DNA of 64,000 nucleotides from Arctopsyche grandis (Eukaryota > Arthropoda > Insecta > Trichoptera > Hydropsychidae): the NCBI RefSeq assembly GCF_051622035.1, contig NC_135365.1:14178001-14242000 (forward strand). Direction: 5' to 3'. Position 1 is the first letter of the stretch, and every line of letters starts with the position of its first letter. The notes under the pieces were generated by a model, which ran no database searches, had not been told where the DNA came from, and saw only the letters and a list, made by a program, of their open reading frames with translations. Positions 35,127 to 50,100 of this stretch are shown here, piece by piece. Both the position numbers and the translations under genes were made by a program.

Positions 35127-38100
35127 CTTCAATGCACGAACAGCAACCGCAACGCTAGCGATCATCTTTCATCTGATTCAAACTTGCACAACGCAATCGG
35201 ACATCTCCGAATCGAATTCGACAACGCAAATTTACCAATCGTCATCCAATTATACCGGATTGGACGATCCGAAACAGCCTAAATCCGACATAGACGTAAC
35301 GACGATCGTAATCGAATCGAATCGCGACGATTACGAAACTACGACCGAACAAATCGACGATATTTTAAAATCGAAACAATTACTGACTGAAGAGATCGCC
35401 TCGGTATCATCATCGCCGTCATCATCGACTACCGGAAAAGACTCTGCAAAATCAAGCCAGACTACAGAAGCGTATGGCGAAACCGAATCGACGAAGCTTA
35501 GCATAGAAGGTGAGACATCGACGAAAAGAGTAAAAGACGAAAGTCCGACAAAAACTACCAGAAAAAGTGAACAGAACGATGAAGATCGATACGTCACAAT
35601 ATCTTTCATCACTAACAATCCAAGAACTACGAAAAAATTAGAATCCACAACTAAAAGAAGCGAAAAGAGCACGGACATCAACGACGAGAGTACTACATTG
35701 TTCAAATTTTGGACGACTCAAAGCGAGACGAATGTCAACCAAAGAAGCAGTTCTTCAACTGCTTCGAAGCCAGAACCACTTTCAAATGCCCAATTCAATG
35801 TTAATTTTGTCAAAAATAACATACCCATTACCGGTCATTTGGTTACGGTGCAACCTACACAAGCCAATGAAAAAATCGAAATCCAATCGAAAATCGGCGA
35901 TGATTTCGATCTAGATTCCGAAGAGAGCGTTGAATTTGATTCGGAAGAGAGCGTAGAAGAAGATGTAGAAGACGAATCGAGCGAGGAGAATGTATCCAAT
36001 GAAGAAAAATACATCAAAGAAGCTGTCGAATATGGCATGAATAAAATGAAGCAGTTGTATGAAGTAGACGAACCGAAACTTTATAATATGGGTAAATCAG
36101 ATACTATATGCAATATAATAAATTGACTAAATGCGGATATGTAATATTAACATTTTGTAACTTATCAGGATTGTGGCTAGAAGCTGACAATCCAGCTCGC
36201 TATGTAGCAACATTCAATTGGCAATCAGAAGAAGCTAGAAAATATGCTCGATTTGGATATGCCGCTCTTCAAGCATCGACACATCTCAAACAAAAGTAAG
36301 TAGCGCTTTATTTTATCTTCATGTAAACGAAAAATATCGTAGTCCGGTGTTTTGAGTGATAAAATATGCGAAATATTATAATTTTGTCATATTATAACTT
36401 TCTATTGATCTTGATATTATTTTCGTAATATATTTCGTTAGATATATCATATATGTATATATATATACATATATAAATATTAAAACACCGGAGTATTTTC
36501 CCCTATGAATATAATCTACGATTTTACTTTTTGCGCATTTTGAAATCACAAAGAAAAATTGTTATTGAAAAGAAATGTGCTTTTGAAGTGTGTGAAGTTT
36601 GTAGTACAAAAACTTATCAGTATTACAATAATTATATCCGCGTTTTTTGCGGGAAAAAAGTCTCACTATTATAATTACTTATAATATATTCGGAATTTGT
36701 GCAATGGAAATCGTGGAAAATTTCTACGAAATTTTAATTGTTTCGTTCTCGTCAACTCGAATCGACTTTCTCTCCGTAAGAACTTACATTTTACAAATTA
36801 CACGCGCAACGCTTAATTAAATTAATTCACAACGTATACAACTATTTATATTGAAAAAAAACTTCAAATGATACAAACCATAAAAAGGTGAAATTCAACT
36901 CCGAAGAATTATTATATCCAATTACGATGACGAAAATCAATTCCAATCCCTTTTATAATACATACATTATTTTTTTCTTGCGTATAAGATTCGTAACGTA
37001 GCTCATTGGTTAGCGTATAATTCCAACTACTGAGGGGTCACGGGCTCGAGCCCTAATCTAGTGTTGCTGGCCAGACCTTGGTTATATGTACGTGAGTAAA
37101 AGTCGATCGTTTCCTATCAGAGTTTGCCAATTTTCAAATTTTCATTGCAACGGTTCCAACAAATTAGCAACCTACACCCATTTTCTCGCAAAATTTCAAG
37201 TTTTTTAGCACCCCGAATTTCGCTGATTTGTATAAATGCTGCAAATTTGTCCATAGATGTCTCTGCAGATGTTAATTGATGCTTATATTTGTCTTACAAT
37301 ACTTCTATACAATGTTTGACCATTGATGTCGTGTTTAATATAAATATATTAAACTTATATTACACTCGTCACATTGGAGCAATCTGTTAAGACGAGTGTG
37401 CGTGATTGTTTGAAAATAAAATATATTTATAAATTCATGTCTAAGCGTGCACTTCGTTCGTTAATGAACTTACTAGTTTGTTCATACACGAACCAATCTG
37501 GCCAGTTATAATGTATACAACAGAACAAATTGACAAACAAACTCCATAGTTTGCTCATGCTCAAACTACTAGGCAAAAGTTTAAGTATTCTCAATTTTTT
37601 ATCCCATCTTCTTTGTATGTACGTATTCTTACCCTAGCTTGCAATATTTTGAATACTAACACAAATGGGAATTATAGCAACGTCATAATGCGGTTTCCAA
37701 GTATTTCCTGTTTCAAATATTTGGCGCTTTAACATCTCAATGATTTTGAAAGCTCAAAAGATTTGACAGGTTATATATTTATGCAACACCTGGTGAGTAT
37801 ATTTGCAGATTTTGATTGTTAGCATTTAAACTACAACCAATGGTTCGTGTATGAATAAACTAGTATCTTCATGAACGAACCAGAGTGAACACTTGGCCTG
37901 TAACGTCTGTAACATATACATACACAATAAGATATGATAATAAAATATCACAATACTTATAATATAGAATTATTTAGCAGAAGATACAATGTTTGAATCA
38001 CTTTCAATATACAGATTTTGCTAAACAGATGAACAAATAATAGTGAAGTGTCAAAAAGCTTTAAACAATTTTCCACGTAACGTGCTATTCACGTATGATT

Positions 38101-41100
38101 TCATTTAACAACATTTTCAAACCTCAATTTAATGCTTCGACAGTTGCTTAGAATATACTTACACCATAAAATTATACGACTGCAGTGTATTTTCTCTTTG
38201 CAAATAATAATTTGCGGCGACGAAGCATTGTCGTTTTCCAGCTTCGTCGATAGCATTAAACGATTTTCCACTGAATTTAACACGTAAACGACCTGTTCGA
38301 TTTCGCAACAAAGCGAACTAAGGGAGAAGAGAGAGAAAAAAAAAAGAAAATGATCACTTTCGTTTATTTTACGTTATTATTAATACGCTGAGTGTGACCG
38401 GAGAGGCGTCACGGCGTATAAACCGATGTCGCAACATTTTGAATTAAGTGGTTGGCCGAAAATAGGAGAAAATTTAAAAACAGCATGTCAGAATTAGACG
38501 AATCGACGAAGCGATTAAATTCGTTAAAACCTATATACTTATGTGTGTTTACAGTAAATTAACAACGTTTTACCCAATTTAATGTTAGGGTAAACAAAGG
38601 CCAGGCTAACCGAGCGAGGCGCGCATCTAATTGCCAAGAGAAAATCTCATCACTTTCTTTTCGCATCTTCAACGTGACTTTTCACATCACTTATCATTTT
38701 TATTATTGTATACGTACACTGTGTGTTAGCACGTAATCGATTAATTAAAAAAAATGGAATTAACACGACTCATTTCGTTTTTATTTGCTTTAGAAATCTA
38801 TGTATTGTACGAAGCAGTGCGAATTCTTAAACCGCAGCGTGAATTTCAAAGCATTGTGTACTATGAAATTCACGTTTTTATGTTTTTCTTTAACCATAAA
38901 AGCCTCTTTACATATAAAACATTTAAATTTAAATTTTATGTTTAACTATTTTGCACGTTTACATTTGTTTTTTTTTATTATCATCTTAAAAATATATATA
39001 TTTGGTAAAAAAGAAGGAATCTTCGATTCTTTAAAAGCATGTGGTAAACATGGATAGGTTGCTTATAACCAAAATCGAAAAATGATGGGTCTACGTGACG
39101 AGACAGAGTGTTAAATTACAGAAAATACAAATATCGGAAGGCAAAGATCGAAAATCGAAAGATCTTAAGTCGAAAGATCAAAAAAAAATGGTGCATGGTA
39201 AACGGTACATACTCCCGTACATACTCACTTAATTTGCGCGAACAGGATACAACAGGAACAAGAGGAACATGCTTTTCCTCCCGTATTCTGCGCGCGCACA
39301 TTAATACGGGAGGAAAAGCCTGTTCCTCTTGTTCCTGTTGTATCCTGCTCGCGCAAATTAAGTGAGTATGTACCGTTTACCATGCACCATTTTTTTTATA
39401 TTTCGACTTAAGATCTTTCGATTTTCGATCTTTGCCTTCCGATATTTGCGTTTTCTGTAATTTAACATTCTGTCTCGCCACGGAGACCGATATTTGGTAA
39501 AAAAGAAGGAATCTTCGATTCTTTAAAAGCATGTGGTAAACATGGATAGGTTGCTTATAACCAAAATCGAAAAATGATGTACATATACATATAGGAGTAG
39601 GAACTCAGTGGACTGGTCATGTAAAGGTCAGTGTATGTAGTACTCTCTGCATACTTCGGAATGTCGCGTTATGTAGAAGATAATTATTACGAATGTGCAC
39701 ATCAGTTCGTTCCAAATGGTCATGAACTTGTCACGAGGAGGCTAGAGAGAAAAATAATAACCACATACATTTTACTACATCTCTATTTACTAAAATCTGA
39801 ATCAACTTCAGATTTTATATGATTTGAAAATTTTCTTCAAGATCGCTTATTTTCGGAAAATCAAAGCTAGACGTTATCTATATCTACATAACCGATTGTT
39901 ATTATAGCAATAAAAAGATACTTATATTAAGATGATCATGATCGTCATCATCATCTCATCATCACCATCCACTGCTGGATGAAGGCCTCTCCAACACGTT
40001 TCCATTCGTATCTGAGTTTTTTCACAATTCTCATAGTAAACACAGACAGTAGATCAGTAGCTATTAAAATAGATGTAAGATGTATTGTGAACATAATTTC
40101 GTAATAATAAAAAGCATTTAAAAATCAAAAAAACACTAAGGGCGAAAACAAACAAAGAGGCACGCGGCACGTGTTTTTTTAATAGTTTTACACATGTAAA
40201 AAAAACGCTAGCACGCATAATCTTTCCTGCGGCTCCCAGTCACCCCTGGAGTGTTTTCGGTGATATTTTATCATTGTATTGACATAGGTTTGACAATGAT
40301 CGATAACGGTGATTCCACAATTTGAAGCAATGCAGGTGAAACTTGTCGAAATAATAAAATCGTATCAACAATGAACTAAAGGAACGTACTTTCTAGCTGG
40401 AAGCCACTAGAACTAAAAAAAACACGTGCCGCGTGCCTCTGTGTGCTTTGCCCTAAAAAGTACGGTACGGGACGTGCTTGGGGTTTCTAGCTGTGATGGA
40501 TGTACATATCTTAATGTAATTGTAAATTATGTCGACAAGTTTCTCCTACATGGGAACCACCGCTTTCGATCAATATAAGGATAAAATATCACCGAAAATA
40601 CTCCAGGGGATGTCGCAGGACACCACAATACAGATTTGGCGGAGCAGCGTTTTTCTTTTTTTGCATGTACAAAACCATCTAAAAAAATACGTGCCGTGTA
40701 CCACTCTGTGTATCAGCACCTTCTTCCATTTCACCCTATTCTAATTTCGTCAACCCATCTTCCTTGCGCCCTTCCTTTCACCCTTTGAAATTCTCTTGGT
40801 TACCATTCTAGCACTTATTTTGCTCACCTTTTGTCCATTATAACTACGTGACCCACCCATTACCATTTCAATATCTTCACTCTCTCCACTATATCAACTA
40901 CCCTTTTCAAACTTCTCAACCACGTATTCCGTTTCCTATCTCTTCTCATTATGCCCAAGCATACAGCGTTCAATACTCCTGTGAGTGCATTAGACTTTGT
41001 GTAACATCTTGGGCGTTCAACATCCAAGTTTTACATCACTGGAAAGACGATATGGTACTAAAAATATTAAAGTTATTACTCACTCGCATAATTTTCTATC

Positions 41101-44100
41101 TGGGACCTGACGTGTCGATACATACTAAGAACAGTTATAATAGAAATTTAATCCACGCATTTTATGTATAAGTGAACCGTATTGTAGATGAATTATCATT
41201 TATGAAATTTTTTTCGTACGTATATGTTTATTTAAGAAAAAAAGTGTGAAAGCACATCGTGTTTGATCAAAGGTGCGTTTTTTTTTTCTCCCAACATACA
41301 TAGCTGTACTGCAAATTAGCTTAAATGTCTCCAGAATTTAACACGCTGCTTTCTACAATGTGTGGATCTGCATTCGACTCTCGATGGTTCTTTTATCGTT
41401 TCGAGACTGACACTCTTCGGTGTTTCTTTCATATCATCCATCTTCCGCCAAGAACTTTGCCGCCGTGACGAAAGTTAATAGATGAGGTCGCCAGCTTTCT
41501 AAATGTTCATTCTGAAGCTTTTGCGCACGACCGCAGTTTATTTTTACACGATCTTTGCTAATATTTACATTTGGCTCGAAAGTGCCACATACGAAAGTGT
41601 CTAATGGAATCTCCGAATACCTGTAAGTTTTAATTGACACCTTGAACTTCAGAGCTTTAAGAATCGCGATATACAAATGTACATAAACATTTTCTCGTAC
41701 CTCAAAGTGTCAAAAGCAATTAAGCTTTATTGTAGCTTTAAGGAAAACATCCTAATTAAAAGAAGGTGAAGATATCCTCAGAGTAATACAGTCTTCTCCC
41801 ATTTCTTCTTGTGATACCATTTATATTTCTGTTATGTTCGGCGTGGCCATATTTCCCTGGACTCAAAACGGGACGCTCCCCAAAAAAATAAAACAAATGT
41901 GTAGCACGTCCAAAAATTTTATAATTTTTCCCTCGAGTAACCTTTGTACTATTAAAATTGCCAAGTAATTATATTTTTTTTCAGAATGTACAATTCTTGT
42001 GTATGTACAAAGAAAATAGAAAATTGTATAATAATTGACCTTCATACGCCGCAGGCTGATTTTTTTTCAGAAACGTGTAAAATTGACAAATAAAATAGCT
42101 ACAAATGCTCCAAAAAGATATTCTCGGTTTAGTTGCAAAAAATATATGCGGCTATTGATTTCTTCTTTTGTTACATAACATAATTTTTACCAGAACGTAC
42201 GTTTTATTAATAAAAAAGAAAATGAAACGAGATAAAAAATTTAATTTAGTATAATATTATATTTTACAGTTATTTAAAAATAATTATGACAAAAATAATA
42301 TCATAAAGCGATTTTTTTTTAAATTAATCATGTAACAAATTATTTAAATGTTACTTTAAAATGAATACTCTGTATATGTATATTTACATAATAATATTTA
42401 TTTTTGGGAAACTAATTGATTTGGAACAATATGGAAATAAAAACAATATCGAAAAGATAAATAAATTCAGACGGACAAAACGGGAAAAACAAACAATTTT
42501 ACGAAAACTGTTCCGGTCAAAACGGGACGTATGGTCACCCTAGTTATGTTTCTATTTTTTTCATTCTTTTGAGATCGGAATTCCAATTCGTTAACAGCCA
42601 TCGTAGAAATCTTTCTTGAAATGTTCTTTCTTTCAATCAATATGCTTCTTCAAACTATCGAAGGATATACATATGTAGTATGTATCAATTTCGAGGATTT
42701 GTAATTTTCTCCCTAGTTTGATTGAAATTTTCGTTTAACATCAGTCACCCTCGTGAAATGCCTGAATCGGTACTTCGAAGACAGTCTTAAATGTCGTGTT
42801 TTGAAATCTATTATTATTTTAACATTCAAACAAAACTGTCCTAAATATTTGTCCTAAATTTCCCAGGCTTTGAAACCTTCTTTCCTTCAATACGATACTT
42901 CCTTTGATTGTTCCGGTTTAAAGTGGTGATAGACTGGTGGTTTGCGTTGCTCTCTCCATCTTCAGGGTCTTCAGTACGAATCTTGCCGAACAACTTTCTT
43001 CTCGTTTCATTTTTTCAAAACGCCTCTGCCTTAGCCTGATCTACTTCACAGATTGAACAAAACACTAAACCAAACCACCAACATTTCCAATCTTATCGCC
43101 ACTTTACAAGTAACATTTCGAAAAAGAGAAGAAGCCTGAAATGTCATATCACTTTCACTCACTGTATAATTTCAATCTCTGAACGCTTCGTGTCCTTAAT
43201 TCGTATCATATTTTGAATGGATTTAATTCAGATTGCGTGAAATTCTCGCAAAATTTTATCGATTTATCTAAAGAAAGTTTTACTTTGATGAAAAAATAAT
43301 AAAAACAATATAAAATATCTCGAATGAGGTCACTATTTCGATGTGAAAAATCCAATGATGTGGAGTGAAAGGCGAACCTATCACAATCTTTTAAGCCAAA
43401 ATTTCTTTCATGTAATTGACCTTCAACCGCGCTACAATGGTCCACGGAAGCAGTATTTTCTTTTTGAAACATGTTCATCAACCATAATAAGCACAATTTG
43501 AATGGACGTTGTTCACTACTGTGTATATATTCTTCTGCGTGACTCTCGTTAAACAGGTGCTATTTATTATAAACACAACACTCTTTTTTTCAAATTTAAA
43601 TACCTACACATATATTTCAATATTTTCGGTCGCATTACGATGTTTTAAACATGAGTTTTGTATACGTAAAATGTTTTATGTTGTAGATTTCGTTTTCTGG
43701 GACATGAAGATGAATTCTTAAACACAATTCAAAAGTCAAGAACACGTTTTTTAGCTGTGAAAGTAACAGCATGCAAATGAGCTATCTATTTTGTAAGAAA
43801 ACAATTAGATTCAATGGTAGGCTCATTTAGAACTTTTACATATTCCCAATGTTTATTATTTTTAAATAAAAGCTATTCAGAACAAACTTCTTTTTGCGGT
43901 CTAACACTTCCTAGTTTCACACAGAGATGAACTCGATACACCATTTTGAGCATCAGAATGACGAATCACTTTTGAATGTATGATTACGATCAATTAATTC
44001 ATTGTGTGTGAATACAGCTATTTTTGTTTGAATTAATTCACAATATCGTATTATTCCACACACTTATGCAATATTTTGTGATATGGAAAGGCGACATTTT

Positions 44101-47100
44101 TTTTATATTTATTGGATAGTTTTAGCAACACCGAAAAGATCGATTAGCACACGAGCACAAATGGAAAGCCATGAACTTGACAGCGACGGGACGGGATGGA
44201 AAGTAGCGCAATCTGAAATGGCGGGAAACGTACCTTTTTTCAAAAGTAACAATGAAATACTATTGCGACTATCTTTTGGTCCAGTCTACGCTCTAATTAA
44301 TCGCATTGTATTTTTTAGAATGACAAATATATCTAATAAAACGTGAATTGAAACACTTTCATTGTAAAACGACCATAGTGAAAATTTTAGTAAAAAGCAT
44401 CTGATAAATTTGATCTGATCTTGAGATTAGTATGAGATCATGTCGCACAGAACCATTTTTTTCACTTTTCGCAACCATTAATAGTTGATTAAATTAGATT
44501 CAAAACATGACACTTGATGCGTATCGGGGACATTTGTGACATAAATATATAATAAATTGTTTGTATGTGGTAAAATAAAAATAAAACTGGTTACACTTTC
44601 TACGAGTAAGAGTCGCGTGGATGTACTGAGAGCGATCTCCAGTTGTCTACAACTGATGGTTTTTCAATTATACTCAATTCTAATACATACAGGCAGCGGC
44701 ATAGCTCGGTGGTTGCGTTAATGCTAACCACCGAGAGGTTCACGGGTTCAAGCCCTGGGCTGACTTTGATTGAAAAGACTTTATTTGGAAGTATTTCTGT
44801 AGTGCTGCTGGTCATACTTGGATATTTATGCTCCAAGTTGATCGTTTCCTATTTTTGTTTGACAATTTATCTGATTTCATTGTTGAAACAGCTCCTTATC
44901 AAATTTTCAAAAACTATCCTACCCACGATGTCACCACTATTTGAATAGAATTTCAAATGTATGTCATACATATATATAATATCGCTATTCCGTATGTGTG
45001 TATGTCTGTCTGTCTGAGATAACGCTCGCCGTACTATAATAATCGTTTCGATTCGATATACATATGTACGTCACAGCTAAACCACTGCCAAAACGTATAT
45101 TAGAATAAAATAACAAAAGAAAAAAACTTCCATATATACTGATCGCTACTAATGTTTCCACTTCGTAGAGAATTTACTGCCATCGATTGAAAATTTATTT
45201 AATTAATTAATTAATTAATATTTTTTTCAGTCTGTGTTTTATGTATATTGTTTATATGTAGGTAGGTTGGTAGGTAGTTTTTACCATTTTTTTCATATTA
45301 CACAATTGAATATAAATATTAAATTAAATATATTTAAAAGGTATTTGAAAAAAATTCGACTGCGTGGGGAACACGACACATTTCTTTTAATTTTTTTTAT
45401 TTAATTATTTTTTTATTCTATAACTGTACATATATATGTATGTATGTATGTATGTATAAGATTAATCTTATGTAATGTATCGCTCAGGGGCAACCCGTAA
45501 TATCATCATGTGACAATATAAACTTTATGAATGAAAAATACCGAAATAATATCTTTAATCTTCTTGCTTAAGTTTAATTGTCGACATCCGTTGTTCGTAA
45601 TTTAAAGACACTTTCCATAAAATAAACGTAATTAATGAAACTAACTGCTCAAATTCGAATGTTCGGACTGGAAATTTAAGTTTTTGCATTAGATTCTGAA
45701 ATAATCGATGACTGGTGTAATTTGAGTCTAGAAAAAAGGTTGGCGATGACTATGACACAAAGCAAACCGCGAGTATATATACGTTGAGTCTGTTTTCGAT
45801 TTCATCAGTATACCGCGTATCGGCACGCGACCAGCACGTTTTCCCGATAGCTGAAGCTGTAGTTTTTCCTGTGCAAGATGAAAATGCAGATTCGAATAGT
45901 GCATCAAAATTTTCCGAAAAATAGCGGTAATTTTTTTAATGGTTTCTTAAAATCGGTGTAGTGAAAAATTGGATCTGCTCGTATGCATGAAATATTATTA
46001 CACTATTGAATTGACGTGATATGTGTATATTCTTTTATTTTATTTCCATCTTTTAACTAAGAAAGACAACCATTAAAGTTATTTATGATGTCAAATCTCT
46101 GAACAGTGTTTATATTGATCTTCGAAATAACAGCCGTAATTTCTAAAGACATCAGGATATATGTACATATGTACTTATTTAATATAGTATTATTCCTATC
46201 ATAATTCCTTAAATTTTCATGTGTTGACAGAAATAGTTAAAACTTTCAAATTAATAGACATTATTTATATGTATTATTAAAGCCATATGCGGATCTATGG
46301 GTACTATGCTTCCCCCCTTGGACGAACTAAATTTCATACATATGTATGTACATATACTTTTTTTTTCATATTTACATAAATCATTCACAACATATTTTGA
46401 TTTGTATAAATATATTTTAGTTCTTCCCATTTTAATTTTATATAATTGCACATTTGTTTTATTACGTCTCTTCCAGGTAAATGGACTAAACTAAATACAA
46501 GATAAAAGTGGCCTTTCACTCTATTATCCATGCAAAAAATAAGTCCTTATAATTTATTATCTAGTGTTTTTAACAAAATCTTTTTATATACTATTTTTTT
46601 TATTTTGAATACCCCCCCCCCCCCCCCATTGACAATTTTATGGATCCGCTACTGATTAAAACCCTTTTAAAGGTCAATAAAGTAGACCTATAAAACCCTT
46701 AAACACGGTTACCCCTCAACGAATACAGTCTAAAAGCCCTTTCTTCACAGAACAAGTACACATGTATTTTAAATTAAGATTTTTTTTAATCATTCATCAA
46801 TTATCAATATTATTATTTGTCTATTAATTCTAAATTCTTAGCATAGTAGATCTAACACAAATATATCGGTGCACTTTGCGCTTTTGTAAAAAAAAAACTC
46901 GTTTTTCATTTCTATTAGATTTTTTTACCAAATATATTATAATAGAAATCATCTAACCAAATACTATTTGGTTAATGGATGGAAAGTTTTTCTTCGTTCA
47001 AATTAAATGCAAATGCATTCAAAGCTTTCTGTTAAATAACATATTTCACACAAAAATTACATTTAACACAACATTCCTATGTAATATGTAATTTCAAAAA

Positions 47101-50100
47101 GGGGGCTATTCCTTTTTGAAATTATTATTGTATTTTTAGTATTGCAATTGATGTTTCTTTTTTCCATACAATTAATCAGTTTATCTCGACTTTATAAGGA
47201 TAATACATACATACATACATGTAAATATCGATGGCTTGTTGTACAGATTTCACATGTCCATTTTTGCATTTATATAGAATTTTAAGTTCATAGATACTGG
47301 AATAATTGAGGTTTTTCCATACAATATCTGTGTACTACACCATCGATATGTATTTAAGTCATACTTAAAATAAAAATTAAATGTATTGAGATGCTTAGAA
47401 AATGGAATAGGAAATCGCAGTTGGATTTTCTAATAAACCTATGCACTTAAGATGCAAAAAAATTGATCTTGAACTGTCAACATTGACTTTTAAAACTGGT
47501 TTTCATCTGGGTCGATTTCTAAACAATCTACGCTTTTACGGAAAGAAAATCTCGCATTAGGAAAACGAGTCGACTTTCTACGCGTAGGACGGCTCGTTAT
47601 GGTGGAGTCGCTTTTTCAATCTTAGAAACCTTGAACTGTACTCGTTCGATTAAAATTTGAATGTCAACATGAAAAGAGAAAACGCGCGGAGAAAGTCAAC
47701 TTTGATATATGTATTATTATTATTGTACGTGCATACTTATTCTTGGGCGCCATATGCAACATTGAAATGCGTAAACAGGTTTCACTGCTTCTCGTTGTCG
47801 TGCATACACATTCCCATTATGCTTAATTCTTCTTTTTTTTTTTTGTTCACTATCTAAAATAAAGTTACGACACCTCTGCTTCACTTTCTTCCAAATTAAT
47901 ACGTGTATCAACTTTCTTCGGAATTGTATCGGCAAATAACTGCTTTTAATCCGAATCACGTACGTACACGCTGTCCGGTGACCCAGCGAGAGTGATACGG
48001 ACGACCGTTTGGCATTCACAGTTGCTTTCTAAACAGATTTACGACTTTGAAAAGTGAATCCGACTCCTTGTGCGTCATAATCAATTGTGATTTGTCCGCA
48101 GGTTAAATGATGAGCTGGAAGGAAGAGTCGCTGGCGGGGAGTCAAATTCGAACGCGAATCTTCCGAGACTTGCAGCACTAAAGAAATCTGCCCTCAGAGA
48201 ACAATGTCCGTTGAGAGGCGTGCCGAGATGCCCATCAGCTTCTAAAAGGTCAGTGCTTATTATTACATTTGTGTAATTTGAATGTATCAACATATCAATC
48301 GGACTAAAGCAAATAAGCAACCCAATCTATGAAGACCTTTCCAAAAGAAATACGTACACAGTGAAATACCATTTTCACTGTGTACGTATTTCAGTGGTAA
48401 CTACGCGAGCTTTTTTAGAGCGTAGTTATTATTAGTCACCGGACCTAGAAGGGGCCGCGTATTGTTTAAAGGTTGTAAATGCATTGTTAAAGGTTTGCCG
48501 AACCTTTTTTACAAAAGATTTTCAACAATGGAACAATGGATAGCACTGTGACTATCCTACCTCTAGTTATTATCCTACTGGCCTATTTTTTCTATAGATG
48601 CAGTTGACAAGGGTTTCATTATAAAATATAATTTATATTTTAATAAAATGGATTTAACGACATATGTAGGTCCGTTCGTCAGTAATAAGTAAAGAGCGGC
48701 GGTCAGGTTTCCGTCATAAAATAACAATAGACCTCTCCATTGTCCGAGAAAGCAGGAGAGCAAAAAAATGGTTGACAATAGAAATTGGCAATAGTGAACC
48801 ATTTTTTAGCCGGAAGCAACCTGACCGCCTTGTCTTAGTAATGAACAGAGGTAGGCGTTGGCTCGATGCTTTTCGCCCAAAATATGGTTCACTATTGTCA
48901 ATTTCTTAGAAAAACCATGCTTTTTTGCTCCCTTGCTTTGAACATTAATGGAGAGGTCTATTGTTATTTGAAAAGCATCGAGTTAACGCCTACCTCTGGT
49001 AATTAGCATTATTTCTTGTTTTTAGCTAATCAGCTCCTTTGAGAGTATTGTTTTAAAGTAAAATGAACATCCCTGCTGGCAGAAAAAAGTATTTAGTTAT
49101 TTTCTGTGAAATTATTATAAACAGTAATTTCACACAAAAAATAGGTTCATCATTGTCTATTACAATGGCCAACCTTTTTTTTGCTCTCTAGCTTTGTATT
49201 TCATTGTAACAGACAATGGTGAACCCATTTTTTGTCCAAATAGCACTGGGTCTTGCCGATCTCTAGTCTCAATGAACGGCCATAGCAGGTACTGATATAC
49301 CATTAGTAAAGGGCGAATAGGGAGCGTGCTTTTTCCAGGAATCAGGGCGTTTTGTGTCTATTTACAAAGCTAGAGTGCAAAAAAAAGGTTCGGCGAACCT
49401 TTAACAAAGCACCGCGAACAATTAACAATGAACGGCACGCTTCCGGTCCGCTCACTAACCATAAGTATTCATTGCAGCTATTTCTTTTCTAAAGATGCGA
49501 GAATATCAATTTCTTGACTGGTATTCGTCCTTTATTAGTCTGAAAAAGAGGTTCACGCCCAAAATATAAATTACGCGCTAAAAAAGCTCGTGTCCCCACC
49601 ACTGAGTCGTATGTATGTACATACATTAGTGTGTAATAAGTAGAGGTAGGACCGGAAGCGTGCCGTTTATTCTTCAATTGTTTGTGAAAAAGGTTAGGCA
49701 AACCTTTAACAATGCATTTACAACATTTGAACAATAAACGGCCCCCTCAGGGTCCGGGCTTTAGTAATAAGCACTTATTTAACTTACACAGGTATCGTAC
49801 ACACGATGGTACATGCAACAACCCAAGAAGAGGACGCTGGGGATCCGCCCTTACCCCGGTGGAGCGCTTCTTGCCCCCGTCTTATACTGATGGAGCTGGT
49901 GAAGCTCGTGGAGTAAGAGACGATCGTCTTCCGAGTGCTCGGCTAGTGAGCGAGCATGTCCACACGGGTCGTCCTCGCGATGCTTCTGCTATCACTCATC
50001 TGCTCATGCAATGGGGACAATTCCTTGATCATGACATCACATCGTCGTCCCAGGCAAGGTCCTTCAATGGTTCAGTGCCGCGATGCTGTCTTGACCGTGG

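Noticed and set aside
35107-35127. Translation start at 35107
   Set aside because: The codon is TTG and an acceptor AATTTTCAG ends at 35126; the start codon must lie in an upstream exon.
35331-35705. 124-codon Ser/Val-rich frame opposite peroxidase exon 1
   Set aside because: It is the antisense of the Ser/Thr/Glu-rich coding exon, which is supported by phase-matched splicing.
41434-41676. 80-codon minus-strand frame that looks protein-like
   Set aside because: No family match and no splice sites to join it to anything; chance frame in an intron is more likely.
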